From the NCBI GenBank assembly GCA_004296955.1, contig SCVB01000072.1, positions 1-64,000 of the forward strand: a stretch of DNA of 64,000 bases, in the 5' to 3' direction. A program made the translations under genes and the position numbers. Source of the stretch: Brevundimonas sp. GTDB taxonomy: Bacteria > Pseudomonadota > Alphaproteobacteria > Caulobacterales > Caulobacteraceae. Positions 61,039 to 64,000 of the stretch are shown piece after piece; position 1 is the stretch's first letter, and each line of letters opens with the position of its first letter. The notes beneath the pieces were generated by a model. That model searched no databases, was not told the origin of the DNA, and saw only the letters and a program-made list of their open reading frames with translations.

Positions 61039-62817
61039 TCAGGCCGCCTGCGCTTCAATCGGGCCGACCAGAGCCTGGCGCAATTCCTCGATGAAGCGCG
61101 GCAGCAGATCGTGTCGCACCGAGGGGGCTGACCAATAGGGATTCATGAAGACGCAGCGGATCACCAGCATTTCGGCATCACCTTCCGGTCGGTCATTGTA
61201 GCCGCCATGGCCGCCGAGCAAGCTGGCGATGAGCGCGGCGTTGTCGACGCCCAGAGTCGTCCTTGAAACGGCGAAATGGGGCGATCCCTGGAAATGATCA
61301 AAGACGTCCTGGGTGCGGGCGTTGGACTGGCTCAGCCCCTCGTTCGGTCGAGACAGGGAGAAGCAGGCGATATTGCTGTCGGCAGGCAGGAACCGGGCTT
61401 CCGGGACAGCCTCTCGCACCGCGGCTTCGAACGCCTGTCGCGCCTCAACCGTGGCGGCCATCAGGGACCCGAGGCCGTCGGCGCCGAAGCCCAGGGTTTC
61501 GGCCGTCAGCCAGGTCGCCGCCGCCCCCGCCGCCGACCGGGAGCCTTCCAGGGTCGACGACCATTTTCCGTCGCCCAGCTCCGGCCGGTCCAGATAGGGC
61601 GCGTCAAAGGCCGAGACGGCGTAATGTTCAGCGTCCGGCGTGAGGAACGCCCCGCAGGCATAGGGCACATAGCCAAGCTTGTGGGGATCTATGGTGATCG
61701 AGTCCGATCGCGCCATGGCCCGCAGCGCGGCGGCGGTCTCCGGGGCCAGAGCCGCCTCGGACGGACCGTCCAGCATCGCCCGGAGGAAGCCGCCATAGGC
61801 CGCGTCGACATGACGCCAGATGCGCCAGCCCCGCTCCGCCCGCCACTGGTCCAGCCGGTCATACAGCCGGTCGAGAGGATCGACGGCTCCGGTCTCGGTG
61901 GCGCCGGCCACGGCGACGGCCATCAGGATCGGTCGTCCGTCGGCCCAGGCGCGTTCCGTCTGGCGCTCGAAATCGGCGAGATCCAGATGTCCGCTCCGGT
62001 CCAGGGCGATGCTCCAGATCGCCTCGCCGCCCAAACCAAAGACATCGGCCGACTTGCTCCAGGAATAGTGCCGGTTTCCAGGCGCCAGCATCACCGGCCC
62101 CCGGTAATCCCGCCCCGAGGCCCGACTGATCCGACGCCAGACATCGCCCGGATTGGACGCCGCCGCGCTACAGGACTGCAGAACATCGTCCGACACGGCG
62201 CAGGCGGTCTGCAGTTCGCGGAACCGGTCCCAGCCCATATGGGCGGCCGCGAAGGGATCCAGGGGCGCGCCGGTCGTTTCGGCGACATGCAGCGCCAGGG
62301 CCAGCCAATGGTCCAGTCTGTAGCGCGCGCGCCAGACCGCCTCGAAATTGGCCACCGTCCCACCGGAGGTGAAATGGCCCTGGGCCTGCGCGGGGTCATA
62401 GCCCAGCATTTCGGCCAGGGCGGCGATGGCCTCGGTCTCGATGACGCTGCCGACCCGGCTGGCGTCGCGCGAACTGTTGTTGGGGTTGTGCAGCATGGCC
62501 GCGAACCAGCCCAGCAGGCCGGGCAAGGACAGATCGGCCTTCATATGGGCGATGTAGCGGGGGGAGAAGGTCGGCGTTTCCGCCGTCAGGGCGTCGCAGA
62601 GCGTCAACAACCGGCGGCCGAGCAGATCGCCCTCGCGTGCGGGGGAACCGGCGACGGGCGGCGCGTAGTTGGAAGCGCTGTCCTCGAACCGGCCGGAGCG
62701 CCATCGGAACCAGTGGTCGAGGGTGGCGTCGATTTCGCCGCGCAGACGGCGTTCGTTTTCGGATCGCGCGCCGGGGAAATAGGCGCGGACGAGCTCGCGC
62801 GACGGGTCTGCGGTCAT
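61039..62817 (-). CDS. PLP-dependent group II decarboxylase
   Basis: A protein of about 592 aa in the group II decarboxylase fold (glutamate, tyrosine/DOPA, aspartate, 2,4-diaminobutyrate decarboxylases). N-terminal HMKADLSLPGLLGWFAAMLH, GHFTSGGTVANFEAVWRARY, the His-Asp pocket WRHVDAAYGGFL, and the PLP lysine Lys380 in ITIDPHKLGYVPYACGAF. It is longer than most at both ends. It leads the Moco run (13 nt before moaD), with an Fnr-like box 73 nt upstream. The substrate cannot be told; aspartate or an aromatic amino acid are options. ATG 62817 chosen; the frame is open to 62925. Confidence 0.88.
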   Translation of the reverse strand: MTADPSRELVRAYFPGARSENERRLRGEIDATLDHWFRWRSGRFEDSASNYAPPVAGSPAREGDLLGRRLLTLCDALTAETPTFSPRYIAHMKADLSLPGLLGWFAAMLHNPNNSSRDASRVGSVIETEAIAALAEMLGYDPAQAQGHFTSGGTVANFEAVWRARYRLDHWLALALHVAETTGAPLDPFAAAHMGWDRFRELQTACAVSDDVLQSCSAAASNPGDVWRRISRASGRDYRGPVMLAPGNRHYSWSKSADVFGLGGEAIWSIALDRSGHLDLADFERQTERAWADGRPILMAVAVAGATETGAVDPLDRLYDRLDQWRAERGWRIWRHVDAAYGGFLRAMLDGPSEAALAPETAAALRAMARSDSITIDPHKLGYVPYACGAFLTPDAEHYAVSAFDAPYLDRPELGDGKWSSTLEGSRSAAGAAATWLTAETLGFGADGLGSLMAATVEARQAFEAAVREAVPEARFLPADSNIACFSLSRPNEGLSQSNARTQDVFDHFQGSPHFAVSRTTLGVDNAALIASLLGGHGGYNDRPEGDAEMLVIRCVFMNPYWSAPSVRHDLLPRFIEELRQALVGPIEAQAA

Positions 62818-62889
62818 CGGGACGTCGGTTGCCTCTCTGCCCGAAACGGGCCGATCTGCTGGACTTACAGCCTGCGCCGCGAAATCGAA

Positions 62890-62903
62890 TTGGCATCGAT
62901 CAA
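62890..62903 (-). promoter_or_regulatory. Fnr-like box upstream of the decarboxylase
   Basis: TTGGCATCGATCAA has one good ATCAA half and a degenerate TTGGC half. It lies 73 nt before the decarboxylase start, the same geometry as the narK1 site. Confidence 0.5.
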
Positions 62904-63002
62904 TTGCCGGGCCGACTCCCGTCAATGGGCGGCGACGCGGACCCTCGGCGGTCCGGATCAGAGAGGGGGCGCCTGCGACGGGCGCCGCTCCGCCCCGGAG
63001 GC

Positions 63003-63533
63003 TCAGCGCGAGCCTGTCTCGCTCGACGCATCCGCCAACAGGCGTGTGTAGACTTCCAGGTCGATCTTCGAGAGCAGGGCTGTCGGGTTCTCATAGATGG
63101 CGCTGTTGGCGCCATGCTCGAAACATTCGACGCTTTGCACCCAGCAGCGCCCGCCGGTGGCTTCCCGGATCAGCGCCTCGGCATGCTCGAGAACGTACTG
63201 CGACAGGCGTTCGCAGCTGGTCCCGGGAACCAGTCTGGCCTGGGCCAGGCCGCGCTTCTCCAGCTGCAGGAAGGCGTCGCGGTCGGGATCGTCCTCGCCG
63301 ACCAGAAGCGTATGGTCGAACGTCGCGTGGAGCCAGTCCCGGATGGGGCCAAAGCCGCCCTTGCCGAAGTCCACGACCCAGCCGCGATCGTCGAGCTGTT
63401 CGGCGGCGAAGGTGAAGCGGAAGCCGAGGGAATAGCCGTGCAGAAGATGGCAGTGGCTATCGGCCGCCCATTGTCTGAAGGCGCAGGACAGCCCGCGATC
63501 GGCGCCGTAGGTCTTGGTCGAGAGGTGGGCCAT
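63003..63533 (-). CDS. QueD/6-pyruvoyltetrahydropterin synthase-like protein
   Basis: A 176-aa protein of the 6-carboxytetrahydropterin synthase group, starting MAHLSTKTYG-ADRGLSCAFR. The zinc-binding region reads SHCHLLHGYSLGFRFTF: the usual HGH is HGY here, with extra His27 and His29 before it. Later parts include WVVDFGKGGFGPIRDWLHAT, FDHTLLV and VECFEHGANSAIYE, matching the catalytic Cys-His-Glu end. Family members make pterin precursors of queuosine. The start MAHLSTKTYG fits relatives; an ATG at 63566 would add eleven residues. It is divergent from an aldehyde dehydrogenase gene. Confidence 0.85.
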   Translation of the reverse strand: MAHLSTKTYGADRGLSCAFRQWAADSHCHLLHGYSLGFRFTFAAEQLDDRGWVVDFGKGGFGPIRDWLHATFDHTLLVGEDDPDRDAFLQLEKRGLAQARLVPGTSCERLSQYVLEHAEALIREATGGRCWVQSVECFEHGANSAIYENPTALLSKIDLEVYTRLLADASSETGSR

Positions 63534-63676
63534 GAGGGGTTTCCGCGGCAAGGCGCGAGGATCCATGGTGACTTTTTGTCCGCGCTGCAATCCGGGGCGG
63601 AGGGGCGGCGATGATGCGCCGCATGGCGTCGCCCACCGTCGCGTGCGACCGACAGCCCGACTTCACGAGGTTCGCC

Positions 63677-64000
63677 ATGGATGGATCGCCTTCCGACCGG
63701 AGCTATGATCGCGCCGTCTCTGCGGCCCGGGCGGCCTTCTACGAGGGCCGGACCCGCGATCCCGCCTGGCGTTCCGCGCAACTCGCCGGGCTGATCCGTC
63801 TGGTCGACGGACATGAGGACGATATTGTCAGAACGCTCGCCCAGGACCTGGGCAAGCCGCGGGCCGAAGCGCTCACCGCCGAGGCGTGGCTGGTCCGGGC
63901 CGAGGCCCGCGACACGGCCAGGTCGTTTCGTCGATGGTCCCGTCCCCGGCCGGTGAAAACGCCTCTCTCCCTGTTCCCCGGCGCGAGTCGCGCCGTGTCC
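63677..64000 (+). CDS. Aldehyde dehydrogenase, 5' part (cut by window edge)
   Basis: The visible 108 codons match the N-terminus of NAD(P)-dependent aldehyde dehydrogenases of the ALDH3/coniferyl aldehyde type: AARAAFYEGRTRDPAWRSAQ, TLAQDLGKPRAEALTAE, and the SFRRWSRPRPVKTPLSLFPG linker. The catalytic Cys and Glu lie beyond the window. GAGG precedes ATG 63677; in-frame ATGs at 63611 and 63623 are possible starts. Confidence 0.85.
   Translation, partial: MDGSPSDRSYDRAVSAARAAFYEGRTRDPAWRSAQLAGLIRLVDGHEDDIVRTLAQDLGKPRAEALTAEAWLVRAEARDTARSFRRWSRPRPVKTPLSLFPGASRAVS

Noticed and set aside
61276..63051. A 591-codon plus-strand frame over the decarboxylase
   Set aside because: Antisense shadow; the minus-strand protein has clear PLP-enzyme motifs.

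Overview
The window is about 64 kb of GC-rich DNA with dense coding, many 4-nt start/stop overlaps and frequent GTG/TTG starts. Gene content points to an alphaproteobacterium of the Caulobacterales, probably Brevundimonas or a close relative. That placement is inferred from protein character (MASE1 hybrid kinase, TadE-like protein, Cys-cluster and heptad-repeat secreted proteins, Fnr-controlled nitrate respiration), not from an rRNA gene.

Region 1 (1-14.8 kb) is ordinary chromosome. It holds tRNA-Ser(GCT), a type IV prepilin peptidase, a MASE1 hybrid histidine kinase, a secreted protein built of nine tandem 7-residue repeats, an SCP2 protein, an acyl-CoA dehydrogenase, a secreted amidohydrolase, alanine racemase, an orphan MalK-type ATPase, a DbpA-like DEAD-box helicase with a Trp/Lys-rich repeat tail, and small membrane proteins.

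Region 2 (14.8-25.7 kb) is accessory and partly decayed. A 20-bp direct repeat matching the 3' end of a tRNA lies at 14834 and again at 23826. Between the copies are a frameshifted MFS transporter, other gene fragments, a CPBP protease with an arylamine N-acetyltransferase, a LytS/LytTR two-component pair, a retropepsin-like protein, an S41 peptidase, a deleted PEP-mutase-family gene, an RHS scrap and a possible transposase scrap. The right-hand copy is part of a 45-nt tRNA-Val(CAC)-like 3' half, followed by a P4-type tyrosine integrase.

Region 3 (25.7-30.6 kb) has a YkgJ-type cysteine-cluster protein and a set of small exported proteins around a CsgG/HfaB-like protein. Two of the exported proteins share a Cys-containing repeat. 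This is the best candidate here for an undescribed surface or secretion system.

Region 4 (30.7-62.9 kb) is a 32-kb nitrate-respiration and anaerobic-life supercluster. A leftward run carries narK1-narK2-narGHJI, a PpiC-type isomerase, an outer-membrane porin, a hemerythrin protein, a beta-carbonic anhydrase, mobA, hemN and modABC. Then come a Crp/Fnr regulator, moaA, and a second leftward run of nrdJ-ubiT-ubiU-ubiV-chorismate mutase-nnrS. A divergent Fe-S repair gene (ric/ytfE) and a third run (PLP decarboxylase-moaD-moaE-moaB-moaC-moeA) finish it. The set supplies nitrate uptake and reduction, molybdate uptake, nearly all of molybdenum-cofactor synthesis, and oxygen-independent routes to haem, ubiquinone and deoxynucleotides. 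Fnr-type boxes stand before narK1, the regulator, moaA, the nrdJ/ric divergence and the decarboxylase, so one regulator probably controls the whole block.

The right end holds a QueD-like protein and the start of an aldehyde dehydrogenase cut by the window edge.
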